Shown: positions 21,546 to 33,323 of the stretch, in pieces
Layout: the number at the start of each line of letters is the position of its first letter
Position numbering within the stretch: position 1 is the first letter of the stretch
Source of the DNA: Smallanthus sonchifolius
Lineage: Eukaryota > Streptophyta > Magnoliopsida > Asterales > Asteraceae
Assembly: GCA_023525975.1 (NCBI GenBank)
Contig: JAKNSE010000034.1
Location: forward strand, 62,001 to 126,000
Direction: 5' to 3'
DNA: 64,000 bases
Notes under the pieces: model-generated
What the model saw: the letters and a program-made list of their open reading frames with translations, nothing else
The model's database searches: none
What the model was told of the DNA's origin: nothing
Translations under genes and position numbers: made by a program

Positions 21546-23903
21546 CCGACTACTGAGCCTACGAACCACTGAAGAGCAGCCATCGGATATCTCGGAATCA
21601 GGTACAGTTCATGAATTATGGCTCTTGATATCCATCTAATTGGTTGATTGAGTTTCAAATCAATCGAAACACGCGAGTCAAAACGATCGCAATTGTTTCT
21701 TAGTTACTTTCGTGTTTAGACTTGACAGGTCTGTATGTTCATCATGATTTTAGCTCATTTAGTATTTCTATATTCCGCTTTGATGTTGATTAGCATAATC
21801 GATATTGCAATTTCATGTAATTTCGAGTCATTTATGTATCCTGATTCGATAGTTTAGATAATCAAAGTACGTGTTATTGTGTTAAGATCCGAGTATATTT
21901 AGTTATATTTGACAGATCTGTATGTTCATCATGAATTTTAATTTTAATTCAGTTAGTGTATATAGCTGCATTTCGCTTTGCTGTTGATTAGTGTTTTAGA
22001 GAAATAGTAGCATAATCGATATTCGATATTAAATTGCAGTTTCAAGTAATTTGAGTCATTTATGCATCCTGATTAGACAGTTTGGAGTGTAAACAAACCG
22101 AGTCCGAGCTTGGCTCTTTTACTTACAAAGAGCTCGAGCTCTGCTCGTTTGGAGCTCTATTTCTAAAGCTCTCGTTTATTTTTTAATACATAGTTTTATA
22201 TATTGTTTATTATAATTATATATAAGTTATAACATAACATATATAAATATATTAAATAAAATTATATATGATAAATAGGCTCGCGGGCCAACTCGAGCTT
22301 GATAAGTGAAGCTTGGGGTTGTTTATTAAACATGCTTATTTTTAGGTCCGAGCTCGTTTAAGCTCAACTAGATTCGAGCTTTTAGCGAGCTGATCTCGAG
22401 ATGCTCTCGAGACGGCTTGGCTCGTTTACATTCTTATGGCGGAATAGAATATTATGAGTGGTAAACTAATGTTTGAGATAACTGAGTGTTGCATAGAATT
22501 GAAATTCTGAGCTATGATTTAACCTTGAACAACATTGAGGCTTGAAAAATGAATATATCAATTTGAATGATTAGAATTCATCTTGTTCTAGGTTAAATTG
22601 TATGTATTTACTTATACAAAATTCTTGCAGAAGAGAGTACTTCATCATCTCGAAATGGCGCCCACATTCTATGTTGGTTCTGAAGCCGGTCTGGCGAAGC
22701 TCGATGAGTACCTTTTGCCTCGTAGTTACATCACCGGGTGGGTTCATATTGCTCTTTAAAAAGAGATTCAATCCTTCGTGGTTTTTAGTTCTATATGATG
22801 CAGAGTAGTTATAGATCTTATTTTTTCAGGTACCAAGCTTCGAAGGATGACCTGACTGTTCATGCTGCTTTCACCAAACCTCCATCACCGCAATATGTGA
22901 ATGTATCTCGTTGGTTCAACCATATTGAGGCGCTTTTGAGAATCTCGTATGTTTCTTAATCTGTACCATTAGTTGTTTTCACATTTCATTTAAGATTCAT
23001 AACTTTTGCAAGTTGGATCATTTTCCTACTCGTTATTAAATTTCTTGCAGTGGTGTCTCTGCTGAAGGATGTGGTGTTACCGTAGAAGGATCTGCTTCTT
23101 TCCCGGAAGAGGCTATTGCGACTCCTCCTGTTGCTGAGACTAAGGTAAACTCTGCTTACATTTTATTATATAATTGGTGTGAGTTGCTGTTTGTTTTATC
23201 TTTTTTTTTCACTTACAACAATGTGATTTCACATATATATGCAGGCTGCAGCTGATGAGGATGATGATAGTGATGTGGATCTTTTTGGTGAAGAAACTGA
23301 AGAGGAAAAGAAGGCTGCTGAAGATCGCGCAGCTGCAGTGAAGGCATCTGGAAAGAAGAAAGAATGTGGGTTTATCATATATGCTTGTTTTATTTTATAT
23401 TCTTGAATTTTACTTTTACTTACACTGTTTTTATTTTATTATCAGCTGGCAAGTCGTCAGTTTTGATGGATATCAAGCCTTGGGATGATGAGACCGATAT
23501 GCAAAAGCTTGAGGAGGCTGTTAGAAGTGTGCAAATGGAAGGCTTGCTATGGGGTGCATGTATGTTTATCTTTTTTTTAATAATGTGGATACATTTATGC
23601 GCATAGTTAGTGAATTTTTTTAAGTTTTGTTTCCATGATTGCAGCAAAATTGGTGCCAGTAGGGTATGGTATCAAGAAGCTACAGATCATGTTGACCATT
23701 GTTGATGACTTGGTGTCTGTTGACACGCTTATTGAAGAATGCCTTACCGTGGAACCAATTAACGAGTATGTCCAGAGTTGTGATATTGTTGCCTTCAACA
23801 AGATCTGTAAGTTATCTTAAATCTTTTCCATTTTTGAATAGTTTCTGTTATTGATTTGGTGTCTTGTTTTTAATCACTGATAACTGCTTCTATGATTGCA
23901 GAG
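21545..23903 (+). CDS. EF1B: translation elongation factor 1-beta (eEF1B nucleotide-exchange subunit)
   Basis: eEF1B beta reloads eEF1A with GTP during translation. Coding exons 22655-22737, 22830-22946, 23051-23144, 23245-23365, 23446-23559, 23645-23806 and 23902-23903 join in frame to 230 residues. The N-terminal GST-C-like part holds DEYLLPRSYITGYQASKDDL. The acidic linker holds DVDLFGEETEEEKK. The C-terminal exchange domain holds SSVLMDIKPWDDETD, VPVGYGIKKLQI, TVEPINEYVQSCD and VAFNKI. The last intron (23807-23901) splits the stop codon as T|AG, which gives the expected ending FNKI; retention would add only CKLS. A 5'UTR intron (21602-22630) carries a foldback element. Intact. Confidence 0.94.
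22088..22430. mobile_element. foldback MITE in eEF1B leader intron, about 343 bp
   Basis: Ends TGTAAACAAACCGAGTCCGA and, reversed, TGTAAACGAGCCAAGCCGTC are inverted repeats. The inside is rich in GAGCTCGAGC phrases with an AT-rich centre, and is non-coding. No clean target duplication. The relative at 7090-7230 shows the same style. Confidence 0.65.
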
Positions 23904-25170
23904 TTGGTCAACTTTTGCTACTATGGTGTATGTTGTTTCAGAGGTTTATATTTGTTTTGTGTAATGTTACTGAATTTATGTCCGAGTATGTTTGTACTTT
24001 TGATTGGTTTTGGGAAAAAAAAGATTCTGAACATTGCAATTGACATGAATCTCGGTTGGTTGAATCATTTGGTCTAGTGTTGCTGAAAGAAAACAAGCTT
24101 TTTTATCGATACCAAAACCTTAATTACAGGGTACTTGTTTAAACCGATTATGAATCTAAACTAAATGGTTAATTTACTTTGCTCTGACAGAGAAAGTGAA
24201 AAGGTTTAAATAAATCCGAAGTCAAGTTGTAAGTAGGGGTGTAAACACGTTAAGCCGGGTACACGTGTAAATCTTTGACATGATACGTAAACATGAAACG
24301 TGTCTTGTGTAAACACGACATGAGTCTTATTCAGAAAGGGTTTGTATAAATGGTTTGGATTGATTTTTGGTCGAACCTGTGTGCCTGTGTAGACATACTG
24401 GTCTTGTTTGTATCTGTGTACCTGTCTAGCCATACTGGTCTTGTTTGTAACAACCGGTAGGTTTGTGGGTTGACCCATTTTGTTTTTTTAAATAACGTAC
24501 ATAAGTAAATTTAACTAGTCTTTTACCCGCCGCGTGTTACGGCAGTGTCAAAATGTAGCCTAACTCGAATTCCCAGCTGCGTCGAGGTGGTTACAAGAGA
24601 AATATAGTTAGGTATATAAAAAAGCATATGAGTTTATGACTACTCATTTAACCCAGAAAGAAAATGTAAAAACAAAAGAAAAAAAATGTTTTGGCGTTAA
24701 TATTAGCGTACTTAAGTACGTAAAAGTAACGTATGAATTTGAAAAGGATCGGTTTTGAGATCAAAACATAGATATAAAAATGTATTATGCTTCTCACATT
24801 GCGCCTATCATTTAAAAAAGAGTAATAAAAAAAGCAAATAAAAAAGAGTAATTAACTCTATTATTTTTAACAATGTGTAATTTACTCTTAATGATCCAAA
24901 CATCCCTAACCTTTGTCGATACGTCATGTAAGCATAGTTGCATAAATCTTCCAAGGAACCAAAGTTGTAGAATTTTGTTCTTATGCCAAATATGTGTGGA
25001 ATTCAGAATGATGTGCCATTTGTTTTACAATAAGTCGAACGTCCGTTCGATATCTTTTCTCGTTAAATTTTTTAGTTTGTTTAAAATACCATGTCTTTCA
25101 TCATCCGAATGAGGACATGTAAACGACTTTACAAATGTTGAATATTCGGGATAAATCCCATCGGTTTTAT
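23904..25170. other. eEF1B 3' region and intergenic repeats
   Basis: The eEF1B 3'UTR occupies roughly the first 180 bases. At 24236 TAGGGGTGTAAACACG looks like one terminus of a hAT-type MITE but no matching end was found. At 24515 the minus strand ends CTAG before T after a GC-rich hairpin (GCCGTAACACGCGGC), which may be the 3' end of a Helitron on the minus strand. No gene recognised. Confidence 0.4.
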
Positions 25171-25179
25171 CATAGAATT

Positions 25180-25580
25180 GAGATTTTTGTATGTCACGTG
25201 TCGTCACCATATTCAATCTCATCATTGTTTTCCCGTCTCTCTCTCTTATTAAATGCATCCATATCTTTTAATAAATTAATAATATACGAATAAAATACAT
25301 TTATTTTTAAATTATCCTTTATTATAAAAAAAAACTTTGAAATCTAATTATGTAATTTTTATTTTCAATTAAATAGTAAATGAAAGTCAAATTACATTAT
25401 ATAGTAATTGACGTATTTTCAAAACCCAATTATATATTATTTTTTAAATATTTTGAATTTTGTTTATATCCTTAATATGCAGTAATACATTTTTATAACT
25501 GTAAAATACATAAATAAAATTTAAGAAATTTATGTATTAATATTTTTTACCACGTGTGTATTATAGGAAGTCTAAGCTAG
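25180..25580 (+). mobile_element. Helitron remnant (partial)
   Basis: GTCACGTGTCGTCACC at 25193, GTCTCTCTCTCTTATTAAATG at 25230 and the ending CACGTGTGTATTATAGGAAGTCTAAGCTAG followed by T (25580) match the order of motifs in the Helitron copies further along. The terminal hairpin is decayed and the 5' TCTATACTATATAAT end is missing. It ends 166 bases before the STEEP1-like start codon, so it abuts that promoter. Confidence 0.5.
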
Positions 25581-25745
25581 TAAGATAATAAAAAGTAATC
25601 CTAAACACCCCTATGAAACACATCTTTCGCAAGGATTATCTTTCGTGGGGATGTGTTTCAAGTTCGCTATTTAATCCTTGCGACTACTTTCGCCGGCTAG
25701 ATCTCTGAACTTGAACGGAGCCGGTCTGCTCGGAAGATCGACGAT

Positions 25746-28068
25746 ATGCCGAAGAGGACGACTCACACGTACTCGAGCGAAGATGCAGCACCAGATGGTC
25801 CAGATTCCGATCTCTTTGTCTATTACTGCAAGCATTGTAGCTCTCACGTCCTCATTACCGGTGAACCTCTCTCCTTTTCTTTTACTTTTATTCTATCTTA
25901 ATTCCCCCCGAAACATAAAACCCTAATTAACCTGAAATAAATCTAGCAATACTTTTCTTTCCGCCCAAATTGAACTAATGGTTTCATTGTTTCTATTTTT
26001 ATTTGGCAAATTGTTCTATATACTATTTAAATAGCTCATTAATTTGATAGTTAACAGTTTACATGTCTATATAAAATTTTGAATAATAATAATAGAGGCC
26101 TAACTGTGGATTGAACAGTTATACACTGTTAGCCTTAGACACACACAATAAACGAGAATGAAAGACACGAGATTTAACGTGGTTCGGTCGGTGTGGTCCA
26201 CGGGTTGCAACCAGCAGGTGCTCAAGGAATTACAAGTACAGAGCTCTGTATTTAAAGACTAATTATAGGGTTTAACAGAATGATTTAGTGCCGGCTAAAA
26301 TTAAAATCAAGTGGGTTGAACCAACGCTAGGCCCCTTGGCCGACGAGCACCAACATACACTAGCCTTGAAACCAGTATTATTTTGATTGCCATTGATTTT
26401 GCACGTGATATCGGCCTCTTTTGCCTAATTTCTATCATAGAATTGAGATTTTGTCATTTATCTGTAATGTTTTCCCATGCTAAAGTATGATTGTAGATAC
26501 TCAATTGCAGAAAATGCCTAAAAGAAAAACTGACAAAGCATATGTATTGGATAAGAAAAAACATCTTACAAGGTTGAACATAAATGAGGCGGGGAAAATT
26601 CTCCTAAAGCGGTAAGCTTTTTACACCTTAAAAAAAGTTTACCTGATCATGAGCACTTTTTGGAGTTTTAAAAAACTGATAGATGTATTCAATTATAGGG
26701 GTGAAGGGAAATTAGAAAAACAGTTTCGCATGAACTGCATGGGGTGTGGTCTCTTTGTTTGCTACCGCTCTGAAGAAGACTTGGAATCTGCTTCTTTCAT
26801 ATATGTTGTTGATGGTGCACTCAGTACAGTTGCTGCAGAAACTAACCCCCAGGTAACTACCACCAACTGTTGTCATCTTTTGAAATTCTACTGATTGTGT
26901 TGATGTGAAGTAGTTGTGGAAATTGGAAAATCCTAATAATCATTTTACTGGTAATAGTAATCGAACCCGTAAGATTCGTGGTCTTGCTTTCTATGTACAC
27001 ATTTTTTGTTTATTTCGTTCTTTCTGAATGATAAGTGTAGATGCCGCTTTTAACCTATGTATGTTGTAACAGTTCAATACGGGTTGTATTTATTTTATTG
27101 ATAACGGGTCAAACAGGTCAAATGGATTAAACTGGTCAAAAGTTTCCTTGTGTGTATTCAAATGCTCGGACCGACTGTTTTGCCACCTCTAATGATAAGG
27201 TTTAGGAAAGTGGGAGCTACTGAAATCTTAATCAAACCCATATGAATGCATCAAAAATGGTTTTGTACAATTTTTTGTTTGGTTAAATGCTACAGGATGC
27301 TCCTGTACCACCATGCATCTCCCAGTTGGAAGGAGGACTCGTCCAGGTGGCGATTGAAGTGGAGGACCGTGCGCAGCGGTCAGCAATTACAAGTAAATCT
27401 TTTTTTATCCACAAGTTTAGACTCTGTCTTTTCTTACGAAATTACGTATGAATGTATTATAATAATCATCCAATAGAAAGTATCCAACTAACATATATCC
27501 ATAAAAATCTCTTTACCTTAAGTTTGCATCCAAACTTTTTCAGGAGTAAACGCTGATGATGTTAGAGTCACCGTGGGCGTGGGGAGGCTAACAATGAACT
27601 TTTAGAGTTTATGGGCAAGGTCTGCTCCTTTTTGTTCTCCTTTCTGTAATATTTCATTTTTTTATGAGGTCTAGCTAACTTGATTTGTATTTAATCTAGG
27701 TTTTCGGTTTGAAACTAAGCCAGATGACCCTCCAAAGAGGGTGGAATAGCAAGTCTAAGCTCCTCGTGGTGAGTTGAATTAAAATTACTGTTATCACATC
27801 CACAATCTTTTTTTTCCTCCCCTTTGTGCTCTAAAAATGTTCTCTATGAAATATCTTACTATCTTCTGATACCATTGACGGGTTTCTAGCACACTAATGT
27901 CAGTTGAATTTTGTGCATATAACACGATGCAATAATCACTTAATACCAATCAGCCCAAATTTTAAAGAAACAAAGTTATTAGATTCTGTCATTTACATTT
28001 TGGAGCAGGTGGAAGATTTGTCAGCCAGACAGGTATATGAGAAACTGCTTGAAGCTGTGCAGCCTTGA
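25746..28068 (+). CDS. STEEP1: STEEP1 / CXorf56-like protein, with an apparent 1-nt frameshift
   Basis: Exons 25746-25860, 26497-26611, 26699-26852, 27296-27392, 27544-27619, 27700-27768 and 28009-28068 have GT-AG borders. The product resembles the conserved eukaryotic STEEP1 (UPF0428) family, known in animals as an ER-exit factor for STING; plants lack STING, so the plant role is unknown. Recognisable blocks are [37 protein letters not shown] (Cys pairs that could bind metal), [28 protein letters not shown] and the ending [10 protein letters not shown]. In exon 5 the frame runs [10 protein letters not shown] then breaks in the run GTGGGCGTGGGG (27573-27584); the family-like ELLEFMGK continues one frame over. 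One missing base would restore 228 residues. As read, it stops at 27605 after about 180 residues. Confidence 0.82.
26095..26400. repeat. retrotransposon LTR-like fragment in STEEP1 intron 1
   Basis: AGATTTAACGTGGTTCGGTC (26172) and GGTCCACGGG resemble the common plant copia LTR phrase ending in ACGTGGTTCGG. The surrounding 300 bases are less AT-rich than the rest of the intron. No paired LTR, PBS or coding sequence was found; family uncertain. Confidence 0.4.
27085..27196. repeat. MITE-like GGGTCAAA fragment in STEEP1 intron 3
   Basis: ACGGGTCAAACAGGTCAAAT ... GTTTTGCCACCTCTAATGA resembles the end of a hAT-type MITE family also glimpsed at 17480, 18045 and 50030. Only one terminus is clear. 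Confidence 0.4.
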
Positions 28069-30004
28069 GTTCATTCACTGAACACTTTTGTGGGATCTAT
28101 GATCGGCTCTGAATCTTCATCCGAAATCACTTTTTTTCTTGAATCTCAATTCTGTACTCAATGTGAACGACATTTTTCTCTTGTTATTCTGACTTTTAGA
28201 ATCTAAATGAATCGATGAAGTGCATCATTGTCACTGGTGAGTCCTTGCTTGTTAAAGGATATGTTTTGAGGTTGTATTTGGTCATTGATTTATTTTCAAA
28301 CTTGTTGCTATTAACCCCAATGATTAGATAGCTCAAGTATTCAAGCACAATATAATTTGATCTAAAATTATACACATTATGCTCTATTCTTAACCATCTA
28401 ACTGAGGACATACTTGAAAAGCATTATAAAAGGAGAGTTTAGTTCTTATAAACTTGAATTCAATTTGCATATTTGTCCTTAAATTTTAATTACCATTAGT
28501 AAGGTAAAAGCTTGAATTAAACTGAGTTTAAACGAACTTTAACATAAATTGAAACTTATTTAATAAATAAACTGATATGCTAACTTTATTGAGCTTAGAC
28601 TAAGTGTAATGAGCGTGATAATCCACCATGGTCTGTGATTGGGTGTGAAACACTATCTTCATAGGCGTGATTGGTGTGTTGCCCACTCGGGCGTGAATCA
28701 AATCACGGGCATGGGGCTACTTCTAGGATTAAATGTTTTGGTTTTTTATTTAAAGCCTACACCAATAATAAGCCTCAAGTTCACATTAGTTTTAAAAAAA
28801 GTTATCCAAATAATTTATTTCATATTTAATTTCATGTTTGTCAAATAACTCACTCGTTAGATTAAAAAAAAATGAAATACATAGGTTTATTAATTTTTTT
28901 ATGGAACATCTCGGTAGTTTTATTTTAATGAAAATGGAGTTTTTTCAGAAAAAACTATTTTCGGTCACGTAAGTGGTTTTTTAACATGTTTGGATCGACA
29001 TTTGAAAAAGACTATTATTATTATAAAATTAATGTTTATGTGTTCAATTATTATTACTTTTGACGAGACGTTAAACTATTACGCACCTTAGTGATTTTGT
29101 TTAGTGATTGCCCAATTGATGACGTGGTAGTGATGTGGAGAGACGTGATTCACTTTTTACTGATTCCACTACACATAGCCTTATGAAGGCTCACCAACAA
29201 GGCTATTATTATATAAACTACTAGGTTAGAACTTGTGTATTACACCGAATGGATCATTAAAAGAATACAATTGATAATAAACTTATATACTTCTCATTAC
29301 TGGTAAGTTAAGATTTCACATTTCAAGACTGGTTAAAAAATGTCACATTTTGTAGCTAAAACTAACTATTCAGAAGCGTTTAAATTTTGTGTTTTCAAAG
29401 TAATTATTGTGAGTTTAGAAACATAATTTAGAATCAATTAAAGTTGTTAACTAATTGATAGACAATAATTAATTTTCTTACAAAACTATAAAGTTCCTAC
29501 ACTCTTTTTAAATTCATTTGAGTGCATAGAAAAATAATGAAAACGAAGATTGAATAATAATTAAATGATGAAACTAGGGGAATAATTTTAGAAATCAAAT
29601 GGATTGATTGTAAAAAAAACAATGAAAAAAAAAACAAACAAAAAAATTAGTTAGAACTAGGTTCAAACCCATGACTTGAAAAGGAGAAAGAAGAACAGCT
29701 CATCAAACTGGACCAACTTCATTGTTTGAAGTACTTCTGTGACGTTTAATATAAGTAATAATTGATGGGGGTGGCTTTATTTGATTGGCCACGGGCCATG
29801 CAATTTAAGGTTTAGTTAATGATTATATAAAAAAATTAATAAACAAGCTATGACACGTTTTAGATTAGGCATAAAGTTTGAAATGTCTAGGCTTTAACAT
29901 AAAACTTTTAACTAGTAAAGCTTTAGAACATGTTATCTTTAAGTTAACAAGTCGACCTCAAGCTTAGAGAAGCACAAGAGTACGCCCCCCAGTCGTTACC
30001 ATAT
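28069..30004. other. intergenic, no gene
   Basis: AT-rich spacer. At 29100-29180 the phrase CCACTACACATAGCCTTATG recalls ACTACACATACCCTAATAAG at 40532, so both are probably ends of one dispersed repeat. ACTAGGTTCAAACCCATGAC at 29658 looks like an inverted B box. None of the short frames shows a domain. Confidence 0.4.
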
Positions 30005-30012
30005 ACTTTGAG

Positions 30013-30444
30013 TAGGGGTGTCAATCGTGTCAGGTTGAATTATGGAACCCGAACCCGACCCATATTTTTATTCGTGTAAAAAAATTGAACCCTAACCTGA
30101 ATACACTTAAATTCGGGTAAACCCGAACCGACGCGTCTAACCCATTTATCTAAATCAAAATCATAAAATACTAAATTTAAAATTCAGTTCTTTTATGGTA
30201 AACACTAAATACAAAAGTAAATAAACAATCGTTTCTATAATATGAAAAACAAAAAAAAAATACTTTGAACCCTAAACGAGGTAACGGGTTAACCCGTTTT
30301 TAAATGGGCCAACCCAAACCGACCCATTTATTGAACAGGTCAACCCAAATCCAACCTGTTTTTTAAAACAAGGTTAAAATAATAAACCCAAAACCTGATT
30401 ATTTTTGTGTCGTGTTCAAGTTGTGTCAGTAATTAACACCCCTA
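30013..30444. mobile_element. hAT-type MITE with perfect 8-bp target duplication, 432 bp
   Basis: It starts TAGGGGTGTCAAT and ends ATTAACACCCCTA, inverted with one mismatch. It is flanked on both sides by ACTTTGAG (30005-30012 and 30445-30452), a perfect 8-bp duplication as made by hAT transposases. The inside is composed of ACCCGAACCCGACCC-type phrases and an AT-rich centre, with no coding capacity. It lies about 300 bases downstream of the RPL17 stop codon. Confidence 0.88.
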
Positions 30445-30742
30445 ACTTTGAGTTAATATTTGTATTCTTATGGAATTTCATGCTAATTTGAGCTCAAGCC
30501 GTTTTATACAAAATATATTGGTGAACCTAAGACCAAATCCATCCAATTTGCTGCAATGAACTCAACCAATCATAAAAAGAACCAAATCACACTGAACATT
30601 CAACCATGAATAAAACAAGTTTCCTTAAATATCATAGATCCATAAAGCATGATCACCATAATTGATAAGAAAAGAATCTTTGGAAATAGAAATATAAGAA
30701 ATGAAAACAAAAACCACCCCGCTATGACTGAAGATGATGGAC

Positions 30743-32716
30743 TTAAGCTTGATTCTTCTTGGTTCTAGGAGCCAACTGAGTCTCAGGCTGCAATATCCAC
30801 AAATGGTTCATAATTAATTAAAAAACTTTACAATCAGTTGCAACATTAAAGTGAAATAAAAAAAAACAAAAAACTAACCTCCTTTTTAACAGGTTCTTCT
30901 TTCTCAGACAAAGTGAGTTCAATGTGACAAGGAGATGACATGTAAGCTGCACAGAAAAAACAAAGGCTTCCATTACACATTCAAAACAAACAAATTACCA
31001 ACTTTCACCCAAACCCAGTAAAAAATCACAATCCAATCCAATAACCCGCCCACTTTACTCACGGTTGATTCTTCCATGAGCACGGTATGTGCGACGTCTC
31101 TGTTTCTGTGCTTGGTTCACCTGGATGTGAGAGATGTGAAGAGCATCCACATCCAACCCTTTGACCTACACAATAAATCAAAACAATCATAAACTTAATA
31201 GGCTAATATATTTTAAAAAAATATTATACGTTCAACTCTTTGTACTTACTTCTGCGTTACTCTCGGCGTTTTTTAGCAGATCAAGGATAAACTTTGCAGA
31301 CTTAGCAGGCCAACGCCCTTGACCATTAGAATGACGGTTCTTTGCTTGTGCAGTTCGTCCAACTCCACGGCAAAAACGGGTGAATGGAATGGCTTGCTTA
31401 TGGGCCAAAACATCTTCTAGGTATCTCTTAGCCTTGATTAAAGGCAACTTACGGATAGCATGGGCAGTTTCACGAGTGTTCTAAAAATATACAATAAGAG
31501 CATCGCAGATAAATAAACAGATATAATCGTTTGAAACAGCAATATAAAACATCATAGCACAACATGTTACATGAGCTGTTACATAATCTTCTGGTCCAGG
31601 TCATTTTTGGCTGTTTGACTTGTTTTGAGCTAGTATAGACTGACAATTTGAAACTAGTTTTGGCTGATTCAGACCGGCTTTTTTCAAGTTAAGAGGCGCG
31701 CCTAAGGCGCTTTTAACTACATAGCTACATTCATGGTTTAAAAAAACGGTTGAGACGTACGCCTCGAGGCGCGCCTCAAGGCGAGGCGGTGAGAAACCAA
31801 GTCTGAGGCGACGCCTCAGGGGCCATTTTTGTACGTGCGCCTCAAAGGGCTGAGGCGTTCAAAAAAACGTGAAAAGTGTACGCCTCAAGGCGTGCCTCTT
31901 GCTGTTTTAGACTTTTTCTGATGAAATTAGTTAGGAAAGTTCTATATTTGTAAGATATATAATTTTTATATGTTGTTTTAGACTTTCTATGATGAAATTA
32001 GTAAGAAAAGTTCTATATTTATAAGATATATAATTTTTATAATTATTTTTTAATTCCGCCTCGGGCTTACGCCTCGTGAGGCGAAGGGAAAACGCCTCAA
32101 GGCGCGATTCAGTTCTTTTAAACTTTGGCTACATTTATTAAACTATCCCATGGAAAACTACTAACTTAGGTTTAGGATGTCGAATAGGTTGCTTTAGCAG
32201 CTACCCAGCTATGACTTGTTGTAAAATTTATAAAAAAGATTGCTAATTACATAAACAACCAGAAAACAAACATCAATATACCTTGAAATGGCATCTGAGA
32301 TCAGATCCCCTGGCTTTGCAAGCTGATAAAATAGACATTAATACAAAAAAAACATAATCAGTATACCTATAGGTTATACAGTCCTGAAATCAACAAATCT
32401 ATACAATTCCATTCCACTCTGCTCATTCAACTCCTAATCTCAACTAATTTTACCGTAAATCGGTAACAAAACTGAACATCTACGATCTGTATATACTTCG
32501 AATCTGAAAGTAATATGCTTAATTTTACAAAATGATAACTCAAAACTTACATTTGGTAGGGTTTTCTGGTTCCTTGGAGTACTTCACCTGAGATAATCGG
32601 AAACAACAATAAGTTAGCACATTAATCCAAAAAAAGTCAATAGGAATAGGTATTTACAGGTATGCCGGTGCCTGTGTGCGTATTTTTAGGTGAAATAGGC
32701 GGTGAGAACTCACCAT
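30743..32716 (-). CDS. RPL17: 60S ribosomal protein L17 (uL22)
   Basis: uL22 lines the exit tunnel of the large cytosolic ribosomal subunit. Minus-strand exons 32714-32716, 32551-32587, 32282-32322, 31250-31480, 31063-31165, 30879-30946 and 30743-30787 have GT-AG borders and join in frame to 175 residues. The first coding exon is the ATG alone, spliced to GTG AAG TAC. Family blocks are NPTKSCKARGSDLRCHFKNT, KRYLEDVLAHKQAIPFTR, RHSNGQGRWPAKSA, HIQVNQAQKQRRRTYRAHGR and MSSPCHIELTLSEKE. The copy appears intact. Introns hold foldback repeats. The upstream region has site II and telo-box motifs typical of ribosomal protein genes. Confidence 0.95.
31690..32110. mobile_element. GAGGCG/CGCCTC foldback repeat in RPL17 intron
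   Basis: GC-rich phrases AGAGGCGCGCCTAAGGCGC at 31692, GCCTCGAGGCGCGCCTCAAG at 31761, and CGCCTCGTGAGGCG at 32070 to AACGCCTCAAGGCGCGATTC at 32091 stand out in AT-rich DNA and are mutually inverted. Between them an approximately 60-base AT-rich piece (AAATTAGTTAGGAAAGTTCT..., 31925 and 31994) is duplicated. This looks like a MITE-like element, perhaps two nested copies. It is non-coding. Confidence 0.65.
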
Positions 32717-32802
32717 GGTTGCTGCTCTGCGGCTGCTGATGGCGTCGCCGGTGAAATGATGTGTTCTTCGGAGGCCACACTAACAACGAATCTAATGGAG
32801 AG

Positions 32803-32854
32803 TAGGGTTTTTAACTATAACACATTTAGGTTGGGCCTTGTACACTCTGGCCCA
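32803..32854 (-). promoter_or_regulatory. RPL17 promoter motifs: telo-box and site II elements
   Basis: On the minus strand, AAACCCTA (32803-32810) lies about 90 bases upstream of the ATG. GGCCCA (32832-32837) and TGGGCC (32849-32854) lie just beyond it. This telo-box plus site II arrangement is well known in plant ribosomal-protein promoters and supports coordinated expression with growth. A further GCCCAA is at about 32873. Confidence 0.7.
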
Positions 32855-32946
32855 TTTTGTATGCTTTCCAATTGGGCTTTTAATATGCAAGCTATAAGAA
32901 ATTAAAAAAAAACAATTAAATATATTCTTTTATAAACCTCATGAAT

Positions 32947-32948
<2 letters not shown>

Positions 32949-32981
<33 letters not shown>
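32949..32981. repeat. (TA)n microsatellite
   Basis: About 16 TA units in tandem, within AT-rich spacer 32880-33320 that holds no gene. Confidence 0.9.
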
Positions 32982-32982
<1 letters not shown>

Positions 32983-33323
32983 GATTAAAATATAAATTAT
33001 ATATATCTTCTTTTTTAAACTTTATTTTTCAGTTATTAATCTATTTTTTTAAATCTTAAAAAACGCACACACATATATAACAAATTAATTAAAAAAATAA
33101 AAATACAAAACTTAAACCCTAGCCCACACAAGATTCGCCTAAGGAGTAACCCCACCCTTCCCCACATGCATCAACTTCAGAGGCCTAGCCCTACAACCAC
33201 ACCTAGGGTTGTAAACTTGCCGAACCAAGATGGGCTCAGGCTTGGATAGGCAAGCTCGACTCACAAGCCAAATGTGTTATTTAAAAAAGGATGATTTTGT
33301 TATTTTTTACCCATCTTTCTATA

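Noticed and set aside
23892..24077. 61-residue frame after the eEF1B gene
   Set aside because: It is 3'UTR sequence; the spliced stop codon at 23902-23903 ends the protein.
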